A stretch of DNA of 64,000 nucleotides, taken from contig NZ_PZJG01000003.1 in assembly GCF_003259675.1 (NCBI RefSeq), forward strand, positions 62,001 to 126,000, given 5' to 3'. How positions within the stretch are numbered: the stretch's first letter is position 1; every line of letters begins with the position of its first letter. This DNA is from Macrococcoides bohemicum (GTDB lineage: Bacteria > Bacillota > Bacilli > Staphylococcales > Staphylococcaceae). Below the pieces are notes generated by a model. It had not been told where the DNA came from. It was given only the letters and a program-made list of their open reading frames with translations, and searched no databases. Shown here one piece after another: positions 27,322 through 36,188 of this stretch. Position numbers and translations under genes: made by a program.

Positions 27322-27568
27322 ACGCCTATTTACGGCGACAATAAAACAACCTCGAGGCATACTTCAACAAACTCATAAACAATCAAAGAGCGATTTTTAT
27401 GGTTTGTCTCCAGTCTGCTCGAGGCTGAACGTTTTATTTTACGCCTATTTACGGCGACAATAAAACAACCTCAAGGCATACTTCAACAAACTCATAAAAA
27501 ATCAAAGAGCGATTTTTATGGTTTGTCTCCAGTCTGCTCGAGCCTGAACGTTTTATTTTACGCCTATT
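27322..27568. repeat. Two tandem 119-bp units, each a long imperfect hairpin
   Basis: Units begin acgcctatttacggcgac at 27322 and 27441, with a partial third start at 27560: exact 119-base period. The copies differ at only a few positions. Each unit folds on itself: aataaaac..cctcgag near one end pairs with ctcgagg..gttttatt near the other, and acaaactcataaa with tttttatggtttgt inside. No ORF. It fills the gap between the convergent genes at 26786 and 27567. Confidence 0.85.
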
Positions 27569-27941
27569 ATTCTAACCATAATTCAATTGGTACGATAATC
27601 GGGAATTGTCCGCGGTCTTCAGATAATTTTGTAATAATTGATGATGCTTTTGCATATAAAGGAATTGCAAACATGCCTTCTTCCTTCTTGATTTCTGCAA
27701 TAACATCTACTTCACTGCCGTCTTCACTTTGGATTAGGATTGCAGCTTCGATAACGCCGTCAACTTGTGTACCAAAGTGTCCGAACATAAACGTAAGTTT
27801 AAATTCATAAAGATTTGGATCTTGATCACTTTGTACATAATCTAATCGGTGCATTGTTGTTGGTTCTGGTGACATATCTTCAAAATCTCTTACATGCGCT
27901 TCTTTTAAAAACATGTGTACAACCTGTTTGTTTAATTCCAT
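27567..27941 (-). CDS. SecB-like protein
   Basis: 124 residues from the ATG at 27941, with aagggag upstream. The middle (YEFKLTFMFGHFGTQVDGVIEAAILIQ) and the end (LYAKASSIITKLSEDRGQFPIIVP) follow the SecB fold, in which a long helix is followed by R-G-x-F-P. SecB is an export chaperone in Gram-negatives; Gram-positive SecB-like proteins include antitoxin-linked chaperones and DUF1149-type proteins. No toxin-antitoxin pair is visible beside it. Role unknown. Confidence 0.65.
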   Translation of the reverse strand: MELNKQVVHMFLKEAHVRDFEDMSPEPTTMHRLDYVQSDQDPNLYEFKLTFMFGHFGTQVDGVIEAAILIQSEDGSEVDVIAEIKKEEGMFAIPLYAKASSIITKLSEDRGQFPIIVPIELWLE

Positions 27942-28134
27942 TTTAATCGCTCCCTTAATATAAGTTATTTTCATTATAATATTATTTTAATGATTCACAA
28001 AGTTATTGATTGTATAATGATTATTTAGTTTGTAAAATTTAGTGGTGAGAATGTAATTTTGTACTTATCTGATGTTTTGATATTGATTCATATAATTTAA
28101 TGTTGTAAGATGTATAGACAAATATATGGTGATT

Positions 28135-28160
28135 AGTGAGCGAAAGCTCATTATTTTTTT
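28135..28160 (+). terminator. Terminator-like hairpin directly before the efflux gene
   Basis: Stem agtgagc (28135-28141) / gctcatt (28146-28152), GAAA tetraloop, then a T tract ending one base before ggagg (28161). No gene ends upstream on this strand, so it may be an attenuator in the leader of the MFS gene. Confidence 0.5.
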
Positions 28161-28169
28161 GGAGGAAAC

Positions 28170-29609
28170 ATGAAAAAATCAACAATTATAATGATTACTT
28201 TTTTAATTGGGGCATTCTTTACGTTCTTAAATGAAACGTTATTGAATATTGCATTAACGGAAATAATGCGTGTATTCAATGTAGATGCACCTACTGTTCA
28301 GTGGCTCGCTACTGGATTTATGCTGGTCATGGGTGTACTGATGCCATTATCTGCATCGCTTATACAATGGTTTACAACACGACAGTTGTTTATCGGTTTA
28401 ATGTCTTTATTTTTAATTGGTACATTGATTGCAGGTTTTGCTGTTAACTTCCCAATGATTCTTGCTGGCCGTATGATACAAGCTGCAGGTACAGGATTAC
28501 TTATTCCAACGATCATGAACGCTATGCTGAATTTATTTCCACCGCATGAGCGTGGTAAAGTAATGGGGAATTTTGGTCTTGTGATGATGTTCGCACCAGC
28601 GATTGGCCCGACTTTATCAGGCGTCATCGTTGATACGTTAGGCTGGCGCTGGTTATTTTTCTCGGTTGTTCCTTTTGTCATCTTCTCAATTGTATTTGCA
28701 ATGCGTTACCTTGAAAATGTAGGAGAAGTTACGAAACCTAAGATTGATATTTTTTCTGTCGTGTTATCGACTATCGGTGTGGCTGGTATAATCTATGGTT
28801 TCAGTTCAGTAAGTACAGCTAAAGGTGGATTTGGTAACCCGATGATTCTTACTTTTATTATTGTCGGAATTATTGCGATGGTATTGTTCGCACTAAGACA
28901 ACGCAAACTTACGGAACCTTTACTTGATCTTTCTGTATTTAAATATGCCAATTATGCACGTGGAATGTTCATTTTCGTAGTTGTAGTAATGGCTATGTTT
29001 GCGTCAGAAATCGTAATGCCGATGTATTTACAAGGACCGATGGCATTTAGTGCAAAAGTTGCAGGAATGATTTTATTACCCGGGGCATTATTAAATGGTG
29101 CGATGAGTCCTGTTATGGGACGTATCTTTGATAAACTTGGGCCAAGAAAGATGATTATTCCCGGAATGTTTATTCTGGCACTCGTCATGTTATTCTATTC
29201 AACCATTCATCCTGGTATCAGCATTTATGTCTTCATCATGGTCTATATGGTATTGATGTTGAGTATTTCAATGATTATGATGCCGAGTCACACGAATGCG
29301 ATTAACCAGTTACCGAGAAAATTATATCCACATGGTACGGCTATCGGTAATATGATTCAGCCAATTGCAGGTGCAATGGGTATTTCAATATTCGTAAGTA
29401 TTATGACGCATGGTCAAAAGAAAGCTTTGGAAGGTATTTCAAACCCTACATTGACCCAAGTTAATGAAGCGTTAACAACGGGTGTGCATCATGCATACTG
29501 GTTTGCGATTGCCTTAACAGTTATCGGTTTGATTACTGCTTTATTCATTACAAAATCGGTTGCACCTGAGGGCGAAACGTTCGGCCTTCCAGAAGAATCT
29601 CAAAAATAA
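28170..29609 (+). CDS. DHA2-family multidrug efflux MFS transporter, MdeA/LmrB-like
   Basis: 479 residues, ATG 28170 after ggaggaaac. Fourteen predicted helices. Helix 1 region FLNETLLNIALTEIM and VQWLATGFMLVMGVLMPLSA are typical of the EmrB/LmrB/MdeA group; motif C-like APAIGPTLSGVIVDTLGWRWLF (about 133-155) marks drug antiporters. Length equals that of staphylococcal MdeA as I recall. It is related to the larger transporter at 53101 but lacks its N-terminal extension and adaptor. Preceded by a terminator-like hairpin. Confidence 0.87.
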   Translation: MKKSTIIMITFLIGAFFTFLNETLLNIALTEIMRVFNVDAPTVQWLATGFMLVMGVLMPLSASLIQWFTTRQLFIGLMSLFLIGTLIAGFAVNFPMILAGRMIQAAGTGLLIPTIMNAMLNLFPPHERGKVMGNFGLVMMFAPAIGPTLSGVIVDTLGWRWLFFSVVPFVIFSIVFAMRYLENVGEVTKPKIDIFSVVLSTIGVAGIIYGFSSVSTAKGGFGNPMILTFIIVGIIAMVLFALRQRKLTEPLLDLSVFKYANYARGMFIFVVVVMAMFASEIVMPMYLQGPMAFSAKVAGMILLPGALLNGAMSPVMGRIFDKLGPRKMIIPGMFILALVMLFYSTIHPGISIYVFIMVYMVLMLSISMIMMPSHTNAINQLPRKLYPHGTAIGNMIQPIAGAMGISIFVSIMTHGQKKALEGISNPTLTQVNEALTTGVHHAYWFAIALTVIGLITALFITKSVAPEGETFGLPEESQK

Positions 29610-29639
29610 TGTTTTATTAATAGAATAGCAGGGTAAACC

Positions 29640-29671
29640 AAACATGTCTGTCTTTACAGGCATGTTTTTAA
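29640..29671 (+). terminator. Terminator after the efflux gene
   Basis: Stem aacatg..ctg / cag.catgtt with one internal mismatch, loop tcttta, then a T run. Confidence 0.7.
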
Positions 29672-29692
29672 ATAGATTAAGGGAGCGTTTTG

Positions 29693-30793
29693 ATGAGTAA
29701 AAATAATACAGAAGCAATAAAAATTGGCTTCGCGTATGTAGGTGTTATTGTAGGTGCAGGTTTTTCTACAGGTCAAGAAGTTTTAACATTTTTTACGAAC
29801 TATGGTATATATAGTTACCTTGCCATATTAATCGCTGGCTTGATGCTCACTTTCTTTGGACGCCAAACTGTAAAGTTAGGTTATGGTCTAGATGCAGAGA
29901 ATCATGAATCAACGATTCAATACCTATTTGGTAAAAAATTTGGAAAAGTGATTGACTATCTTTTAGTATTTTTCTTATATGGTTTAGCTACAATCATGGT
30001 TGCTGGTGCAGGTAGTGCAGCACATGAAAGTTTTGGTCTACCTATATGGTTAGGATCGCTAATTATGGTAATAGCGATTATTATCACTTTATTATTAGAT
30101 TTTAGTAAAATAATTGGTGCATTAGGTATGGTTACACCTTTTTTAATAATTGTAGTAACAACAATTGCTGTATATTATTTCTTTAAAGGCTCGATATCAT
30201 TTGGAGAGATTCAAAATCATATTAATACTGATAAACAACCATTTAAACTTTCATTCTTACCAGAAAGTTCATTGTGGTGGTGGTCAGGACTTAATTATGG
30301 AGGTCTTGCTTTTGCAAGTGGATTTAGTATACTTGCAGCGATAGGCGGAGACGCTAGTCGTATGAAAGTTGCAGGAAAAGGCGCAACAATTGGTGGGGTT
30401 ACGTTATTAGTACTTTTATTGATGGTGAACTCAGGACTATTAAGTGAATTAGATAAGATTAATAATTCTGCAATACCAACGTTAATATTAGGTAAAGCAA
30501 TCCATCCAATTCTTGGAATTGCTTTAAGTATTATTATGTTGATGGTAATATATAATACCATTGCAGGATTAATGTATTCATTTATCGCAAGATTTTCTGA
30601 ACCATATTCGAAAAAATATAAAATAATGCTATTTAGTTTAATGGGATTATCATATTTATTAAGTTTTGTAGGATTTTCAAAATTAGTACAAACTGCTTAT
30701 CCATTATTAGGCTATGTGGGTATTATTTTATGTATCGGTATTGCAAAGAAGTACTTTGATCGAAAGAAAAAAGGTAAAAATCATATTGCATAA
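29693..30793 (+). CDS. YkvI-family membrane transporter
   Basis: 366 residues from ATG 29693 after gggag. About ten or eleven helices. N-terminal IGFAYVGVIVGAGFSTGQEVLTFF, with the small-residue unwound first helix of the LeuT/APC fold, is the signature of YkvI proteins. The C-terminus ends in a short basic tail (YFDRKKKGKNH). Probably a sodium- or proton-coupled solute carrier; substrate not known. Monocistronic with a clear terminator. Confidence 0.85.
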   Translation: MSKNNTEAIKIGFAYVGVIVGAGFSTGQEVLTFFTNYGIYSYLAILIAGLMLTFFGRQTVKLGYGLDAENHESTIQYLFGKKFGKVIDYLLVFFLYGLATIMVAGAGSAAHESFGLPIWLGSLIMVIAIIITLLLDFSKIIGALGMVTPFLIIVVTTIAVYYFFKGSISFGEIQNHINTDKQPFKLSFLPESSLWWWSGLNYGGLAFASGFSILAAIGGDASRMKVAGKGATIGGVTLLVLLLMVNSGLLSELDKINNSAIPTLILGKAIHPILGIALSIIMLMVIYNTIAGLMYSFIARFSEPYSKKYKIMLFSLMGLSYLLSFVGFSKLVQTAYPLLGYVGIILCIGIAKKYFDRKKKGKNHIA

Positions 30794-30795
30794 TG

Positions 30796-30828
30796 ATAAA
30801 ATGGGGATTTCCCCATTTTATTTTTTTA
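30796..30828 (+). terminator. Terminator after the YkvI gene
   Basis: Stem taaaatgggg / ccccatttta (30797-30820) with a short loop and seven T. Confidence 0.88.
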
Positions 30829-30879
30829 TCATTATAATTGGTATGCTATAATAATGACCGGTGAGAAAGGGCGGTTGTA

Positions 30880-31911
30880 TTGAAGAAAAGATATTTAATT
30901 TACATAATTTTAATTGCATTGATAACGATGGGAATCAGTGTAATGATGGGATGGCATATCAATGATGATGCGAGATTATCAGAAAATGCTCTACTAAATG
31001 AACGAGCGATAGAAGCATCAAATGTAAAGATGGTAAAAAATGTTACTTACAGTGATGTTGCCCCGTTGTCACAGATGGATATCATTATGCCGAAAAATAT
31101 TAAAAAGGGTGATAAATTACCGCTTATTATGTGGACACATGGTGGTGGATTTATTGCAGGAGATAAACGACATAAAAATCCGTATCTTGCACAGATTGCA
31201 GAGAAGGGATTTATTGTTGCGAATATCAATTATGCATTGGCACCAGGAAACCAATATCCAACACCTATTCTGCAGGAATTAGAAGCGGCAAAATTCTTAA
31301 AGAAAAATGATCATCATTTACCGATTGATTTTACTCAGATTATTATCGGTGGGGATTCTGCTGGTGCTCAAATTGCAAGTCAGTTTGCAGCGATGCATAC
31401 GAATAATAAACTGATGCATGATATGCAGCAAAAACCTGTATTTAAAGCCAGTCAACTCAAAGCGGTAGTGTTATTTGGAGGACTTTATAATATGCAGACA
31501 GTGCGTGCGACAAAGTTCCCACGTATAGAATTGTTTATGGAGAGCTATACCGGTGAAAAGCATTGGGAGAAGCAATTCAAACCGATTGAACAGCTCAGTA
31601 CGACAGCAAATATTACGAAGCGATATCCACCGACCTTTTTAACAGTTGGCGATGCTGACCCATTTGATTCTCAGGCGCATGAACTGGTGAAAGTACTAAA
31701 AGCAAACGATGTACCATATGCCTATTCATTTTTTGATGGGACGCATGGATTACGCCATCAATACCAGTTTCATATGGAGCTGAAAGAATCTCGACTTACA
31801 TATCGTAAACTTATGATGTTTCTCGGAAATCATACGAGTCAGTCACCTTATTCATCAAATACTGTAAAAGAGAAGATGCCTGAAATTAAGGTGAAGCAGA
31901 ACAAAAATTAA
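30880..31911 (+). CDS. Membrane-anchored alpha/beta hydrolase, HSL-type esterase
   Basis: 343 residues from TTG 30880 with aagggcgg upstream. An N-terminal helix (about 4-24) looks like an uncleaved anchor or signal. Esterase signs: oxyanion HGGGF (about 87-91), nucleophile GGDSAGAQ (about 160), acid in GDADPFD (about 260), and His in DGTHGLRHQ (about 288). Outside-facing ester hydrolysis is likely; substrate unknown. Last 30 residues are Lys-rich. Confidence 0.85.
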   Translation: MKKRYLIYIILIALITMGISVMMGWHINDDARLSENALLNERAIEASNVKMVKNVTYSDVAPLSQMDIIMPKNIKKGDKLPLIMWTHGGGFIAGDKRHKNPYLAQIAEKGFIVANINYALAPGNQYPTPILQELEAAKFLKKNDHHLPIDFTQIIIGGDSAGAQIASQFAAMHTNNKLMHDMQQKPVFKASQLKAVVLFGGLYNMQTVRATKFPRIELFMESYTGEKHWEKQFKPIEQLSTTANITKRYPPTFLTVGDADPFDSQAHELVKVLKANDVPYAYSFFDGTHGLRHQYQFHMELKESRLTYRKLMMFLGNHTSQSPYSSNTVKEKMPEIKVKQNKN

Positions 31912-31977
31912 TAAATCATTTTTATGCAGATAAGAAATTGGGTACAATATAAGAAATAACCGTATGGAGGTCAAAAG

Positions 31978-32895
31978 ATGAAACCACGTTTATTACTAAC
32001 AGGTGCTACAGGTTATATCGGTAAAAACTTATATGAGTATTTAAAAGATGATTTTGAAATTTATGCAATGAGTAAATATCCTGCTGAAGACAGTAAAGAA
32101 GATATTCATTGGGTCACAGGAGATATGTTCTCATTGAATGACTGTATTGATGCACTTGGTCAAGTGGACTTTGGTGTATATTTTTTAGACCCGACAAAGC
32201 GCTCTAACAAACTTAATGATGCGACGTTTCAGGATATCAATGCAATCAGTGCCGATAACTTTGCACGTGCAGCAGAAGCGACAAACTTAAAGGCGATTAT
32301 TTATGTGAGCGGTACAGGTGATGACGAAGAAACAATTAATATCTTAAAAAGCTATAAAACACCAGTTCAAATTACAAAGACGCCAGTTAAACGAAAAGGT
32401 ATCGTTGCGCAGACCCAAAACTCTAAATCCAACGATGTTCGTAGTATTCAGCGTACATTAATGCCTTCCAGCTGGACGGTTGAACGTGTGAGTAAACATT
32501 ACTTTGCATGGTTAAGTGACATGGCACTGGACCTTATCGAAGTAAAAGGACATGCTGGACGCTTTGAAATATACGGTGTAAAAAAACATATCTTAACACT
32601 AGAAAAAGACGAAGACAAATCTGATGACAATCGCATTGTCTATAATATAACAGGTGGCGTATTATATCATGCACATGTTGATAGCAGGGCACGTATGGAA
32701 TTCCGACGACTAAAAGGTACGAATACACTGATCATTGCACTACATGATTATGAACCGATATTACCATGGCTTGTCTATATGCTGACAGAGGCACCTATTT
32801 ATCATTTAACGATGAAAATATTTGATGTGGAGATGCGTATCGAACGTTTCCAGGAAGAAAAGGAAAAAGGTATTGAGAAAAAATATACAAAATAA
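31978..32895 (+). CDS. NAD(P)-binding SDR-like protein, atypical/extended type
   Basis: 305 residues, ATG 31978 after atggaggt. Rossmann start LLLTGATGYIGKNLYEYL (T-G-x-x-G-x-x-G, about 5-22). Later parts follow NAD(P)H-binding epimerase-like proteins (VDFGVYFLDP, FARAAEATNLKAIIYVSGTG), but no Y-x-x-x-K is clear. Proteins of this layout with a C-terminal extension occur in staphylococci without a fixed function. Single gene, terminator follows. Confidence 0.75.
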   Translation: MKPRLLLTGATGYIGKNLYEYLKDDFEIYAMSKYPAEDSKEDIHWVTGDMFSLNDCIDALGQVDFGVYFLDPTKRSNKLNDATFQDINAISADNFARAAEATNLKAIIYVSGTGDDEETINILKSYKTPVQITKTPVKRKGIVAQTQNSKSNDVRSIQRTLMPSSWTVERVSKHYFAWLSDMALDLIEVKGHAGRFEIYGVKKHILTLEKDEDKSDDNRIVYNITGGVLYHAHVDSRARMEFRRLKGTNTLIIALHDYEPILPWLVYMLTEAPIYHLTMKIFDVEMRIERFQEEKEKGIEKKYTK

Positions 32896-32905
32896 ATACA
32901 AAATG

Positions 32906-32944
32906 GCATCCTGATGTACTATATATCAGGATGCTTATTTTTTA
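32906..32944 (+). terminator. Terminator
   Basis: Stem gcatcctgat (32906-32915) / atcaggatgc (32925-32934) then a T-rich run. Confidence 0.85.
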
Positions 32945-32954
32945 TTTTTCAGAC

Positions 32955-33014
32955 AAATTTACAATTCTGAAACACTAAATTTACAATGCTGTAATATAGT
33001 AAACGGTTACTATA
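32955..33014 (+). promoter_or_regulatory. Direct repeats and dyad upstream of the phosphate uptake genes
   Basis: aaatttacaattctg (32955-32969) recurs as aaatttacaatgctg (32977-32991), 22 bases on, which is two 11-base steps; PhoP sites in Firmicutes are TT-A-A-C-A-like repeats spaced by 11. A dyad tagtaa acgg ttacta follows (about 32998-33013). Regulation by phosphate is inference from the pattern and the genes downstream. Confidence 0.45.
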
Positions 33015-33119
33015 AATAGTTTACTTTATTTTTACAAAACACTATGCTTTCATTGTTTTTTCCTATAGAATATCGTTGTAGTCATAAAATATGTTTTTTT
33101 ATTAATGGGAGGATTTAAG

Positions 33120-33737
33120 ATGTTTAACAGAAAGAAAGATAAGTTTGCAGTGCAGTTAGAAGCGATGGCAGAAAATCTGAATCGTGCAGCGATTGCTTTT
33201 GGAGAATTGACGTTCCATAACGCATTTGATCTAAAAAAATATGCAGACACTATTAAGGCGTACGAAACAAATGGTGATGAGTTAATGCACCAGATGATTT
33301 CAGACTTAAATCAAACATTTATTACACCGATTGAACGTGAAGATATTCTGGCGCTATCTAATGCTATCGATGATGTCATGGACGCTATGGAAGAAACATC
33401 TGCAATGTTTGAAATGTACTCAATTGAATACTCAGATGAGTATATGGCTGAATTTGTTCAAAATATTCAAGGGTGCGCAAAAGAAATTAAGACCGCAGTG
33501 ACGCTCGTTGCTGAGAAGAAGTTATCTCATGTGCGTGTGCACTCTATTAATATTAAAGAGCATGAAACAAACTGTGATGGTATACTAAGACAATCGATTA
33601 AACATATCTTATCTGTAGAAACGGATCCGTTAACTGTGATGAAAGTAAAAGATATTTATCAGTCTTTAGAAGATATTGCTGATAAATGCCAGGCAGTAGC
33701 GAATATACTCGAATCTATCATTATGAAGAATAGTTAA
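33120..33737 (+). CDS. DUF47-family (PhoU-like) partner of the phosphate transporter
   Basis: 205 residues from ATG 33120 behind gggagg. All-helical PhoU-like fold: FAVQLEAMAENLNRAAIAFGEL, ERRDI-like EREDILALSNAIDDVMDAMEETS (about 75-97), and KVKDIYQSLEDIADKCQAVANILE near the end. DUF47 proteins are encoded next to Pit-type transporters, as here (11 bases before pit), and are thought to modulate them. Cytoplasmic. Confidence 0.92.
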   Translation: MFNRKKDKFAVQLEAMAENLNRAAIAFGELTFHNAFDLKKYADTIKAYETNGDELMHQMISDLNQTFITPIEREDILALSNAIDDVMDAMEETSAMFEMYSIEYSDEYMAEFVQNIQGCAKEIKTAVTLVAEKKLSHVRVHSINIKEHETNCDGILRQSIKHILSVETDPLTVMKVKDIYQSLEDIADKCQAVANILESIIMKNS

Positions 33738-33748
33738 GGAGCATTTTT

Positions 33749-34759
33749 ATGGAACCGATTATTATTTTTACATTTGCGATTGTATTCTTCGCGTTAGCTT
33801 TTGACTTTATCAATGGTTTCCATGATACGGCAAACGCAATAGCAACAGCAGTTTCAACAAAAGCGTTAAAGCCTCGTCATGCAATCTTGATGGCTGCTGT
33901 GCTGAACTTTATCGGGGCGATTCTTTTCCATGGTGTAGCGAAGACGGTTACGAAAGATATTGTAGACCCATTTACCTTACAAAATGGTCAAGTTGTCATC
34001 CTTGCGGCATTAATCAGTGCGATTACATGGAACTTAATCACATGGTATTTTGGGATTCCGAGTTCGTCATCACATACATTGATTGGCTCAATTGCAGGTG
34101 CTGCAATTGCATCAGGTGGTTTTGGAATTCTGGAATATGCCGGGTTTACGAAGATTATCGTCGGTTTACTTATTTCACCATTGCTTGCCTTTATTGTAGG
34201 TTATATTATGTATACAATTATTAAGATTGTATTCAAGAACGCAAACTTAACAAAGACCAATAGAAACTTTAGATTCCTGCAGATCTTTACAGCAGCAGCA
34301 CAAGCTTTTGCCCATGGTTCAAACGATGCACAAAAGGCGATGGGGATTATTACGATGGCATTAATCTCAGCAGGCATGCAGACCGGTAGCACTGAACCAC
34401 AAACGTGGGTACAGCTTTCATGTGCGGCAGCGATGGGATTAGGTACTGCAGTAGGTGGATGGAAGATTATTAAGACAGTTGGTGGCAATATCATGAAGAT
34501 ACGACCATCGAACGGTGTAGCAGCTGACTTATCATCAGCGTTAATCATCTTTGGTGCAACACACTTTCACTTACCAGTTTCAACGACACACGTTGTTTCA
34601 TCATCTATTTTAGGGGTTGGATCAAGCCATCGTGTGAAAGGTGTGAAATGGACGACGGCACAACGTATGATTATTACCTGGGTTATTACGATGCCGATTT
34701 CAGCCGTAATAGCAGCAGCAGTTTTTTATATCGTTAATTATGTTACACATATCTTTTAA
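33749..34759 (+). CDS. pit: Low-affinity inorganic phosphate transporter, PiT family
   Basis: 336 residues. PiT signatures appear twice in inverted-repeat fashion: DFINGFHDTANAIATAVSTKAL (about 19-40) and FAHGSNDAQKAMGIITMAL (about 188-206), each part of a sodium- or proton-coupled metal-phosphate carrier core. About ten helices. Co-transcribed with the DUF47 gene. Ends at a strong terminator. Confidence 0.95.
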   Translation: MEPIIIFTFAIVFFALAFDFINGFHDTANAIATAVSTKALKPRHAILMAAVLNFIGAILFHGVAKTVTKDIVDPFTLQNGQVVILAALISAITWNLITWYFGIPSSSSHTLIGSIAGAAIASGGFGILEYAGFTKIIVGLLISPLLAFIVGYIMYTIIKIVFKNANLTKTNRNFRFLQIFTAAAQAFAHGSNDAQKAMGIITMALISAGMQTGSTEPQTWVQLSCAAAMGLGTAVGGWKIIKTVGGNIMKIRPSNGVAADLSSALIIFGATHFHLPVSTTHVVSSSILGVGSSHRVKGVKWTTAQRMIITWVITMPISAVIAAAVFYIVNYVTHIF

Positions 34760-34771
34760 TTAAATGAAACA

Positions 34772-34810
34772 TATTCGGGTAAACTAATAATAGTTTATCC
34801 GAATTTTTTT
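34772..34810 (+). terminator. Terminator after pit
   Basis: Stem attcgggtaaacta (34772-34785) / tagtttatccgaat (34790-34803) followed by seven T. Confidence 0.92.
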
Positions 34811-34824
34811 GTGGAGGGATGAAG

Positions 34825-35358
34825 ATGCAACACATTGTATTCGTGCATAGTGCCGGTGTACAGTCGGTCACGAGTGGTAGTAATCCACTCATTAGAAAAA
34901 CTAAAGAAGACATACCAGATTACACCTGGCATGCAAGTGATTATCCGAGAGATGTCGGACAAATTTATGATAACTGGGTAAAAGTATTGATACAGAGTTT
35001 AGATGAAGTACCGATTGATGAACCTGTTATATTAATCGGTCATTCATTTGGTGGTACGGTTATCACAAAATATTTAACAGAAAACACAGTACAGCACAAC
35101 ATTGAAAAAGTAATCATGATTGGTTCACCATTCTTCGGTTGTGACGAGAAATTTAGTGACCCACAAAATATCATTACTGATGAATTAAAAGTAGCAGCAC
35201 CCATATATCATATACAGTCAGAAGACGATGACCGCGTGAATATCAATCATCAGAAGTGCTGGCAAGAAAAGTTCCCGGAAATACAGTTGATTACAGAACA
35301 AAGTGGGAAACATGAATTCCACGATGGAATTCAAGCACTGAATCAATTATTAAATTAA
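34825..35358 (+). CDS. RBBP9/YdeN-type serine hydrolase
   Basis: 177 residues from the second ATG (34825), because the first (34819) touches the ribosome site ggaggg. Small alpha/beta hydrolase: HSAGV near 8, nucleophile GHSFGG (about 74), acid in SEDDDRVN (about 135), His in KHEFHDG (about 164). Proteins of this size act on unknown small substrates. Monocistronic. Confidence 0.83.
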   Translation: MQHIVFVHSAGVQSVTSGSNPLIRKTKEDIPDYTWHASDYPRDVGQIYDNWVKVLIQSLDEVPIDEPVILIGHSFGGTVITKYLTENTVQHNIEKVIMIGSPFFGCDEKFSDPQNIITDELKVAAPIYHIQSEDDDRVNINHQKCWQEKFPEIQLITEQSGKHEFHDGIQALNQLLN

Positions 35359-35366
35359 AAATTTTT

Positions 35367-35400
35367 ACACGGTTTAATGATTAAACCGTGTATTTTTTAT
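35367..35400 (+). terminator. Terminator
   Basis: Stem acacggtttaa (35367-35377) / ttaaaccgtgt (35381-35391) then tatttttta. Confidence 0.88.
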
Positions 35401-35414
35401 ATTTTTTTTGACGA

Positions 35415-35483
35415 TTTTGTAAACGCTTTTAAGTAACCGTTTACAAAAACAAAATTTTAAAGTAATATACTTGTATACAAGTA
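35415..35483 (+). promoter_or_regulatory. gntRKP promoter with GntR operator and cre-like sites
   Basis: -35 TTTACA (35440-35445), 17-base spacer, -10 TAATAT (35463-35468). A perfect 16-bp palindrome tacttgtatacaagta (35468-35483) covers the start region and equals the Bacillus subtilis GntR operator as I remember it. Upstream, ttttgtaaacg (35415-35425) / cgtttacaaaa (35438-35448) is an 11-bp inverted repeat whose two halves each resemble a CcpA cre box with one mismatch. Gluconate induction plus glucose repression is the expected outcome. Confidence 0.75.
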
Positions 35484-35498
35484 GACGAGGTGGAAAGA

Positions 35499-36188
35499 AT
35501 GCTACCGAAACAGTGGATAGAAAATTTGTCGTCAGGAGAACGTATCGCTTTTCATTTAAGACATAAGATTATTTCTGGTGAGTTAAAAGGTAACGAAAAA
35601 CTTTCTGAAAATCAATTAGCTACATTATATGAAGTAAGTAGGTCACCTATTCGTGATGCATTAAAGATTCTTGCAAATGATCATCTGATTCGATTAGAAC
35701 GAATGGGTGCTGTAGTGTGTGCTTTATCGGATAAAGATATTCAGGAATTGTACGATATGCGTATTATGATTGAAGGGTTTGCATTTGAGAAAATTGAGCA
35801 GACAACAATAGAAACATTAGTACTCGAACTTGAAAAGAAACTTGAGATGATGCGTGTCGCAGTTAAATTTAATGATGCTGCAGAATTTGCGATGCAGGAT
35901 ATTTTATTTCATCAGACGATGATTGAATCCATTCATCATCAACAACTTGAAAAATTATGGCATGCAATCAAGCCTAATATGTTAATTCTTAATCTGATTG
36001 CAATGCAACATCGTATGAATGAAGATAAAGCAGATTTTGAACGAATATTTAATAATCATGAGATGTATATTAAAGCAGTACGCACTCAGGACAGAAAGTT
36101 ATATAAGAAAGTGCTGCATATTAATTTCGATGATTTAAATGATGAGGTGGATGATTTATTCTACTCTCAAACGAAGGAGGATATTTAA
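35499..36188 (+). CDS. gntR: Gluconate operon repressor GntR
   Basis: 229 residues from ATG 35499 behind gaggtgg; an in-frame GTG at 35490 is part of that site. FadR-type winged helix: SENQLATLYEVSRSPIRDALKILANDHLIRLERMGAVV (about 40-77), then an all-helical ligand domain with DILFHQTMIESIHH. It closely follows B. subtilis GntR as I recall that sequence. Gluconate releases it from the palindrome at 35468. Directly abuts gntK. Confidence 0.93.
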   Translation: MLPKQWIENLSSGERIAFHLRHKIISGELKGNEKLSENQLATLYEVSRSPIRDALKILANDHLIRLERMGAVVCALSDKDIQELYDMRIMIEGFAFEKIEQTTIETLVLELEKKLEMMRVAVKFNDAAEFAMQDILFHQTMIESIHHQQLEKLWHAIKPNMLILNLIAMQHRMNEDKADFERIFNNHEMYIKAVRTQDRKLYKKVLHINFDDLNDEVDDLFYSQTKEDI

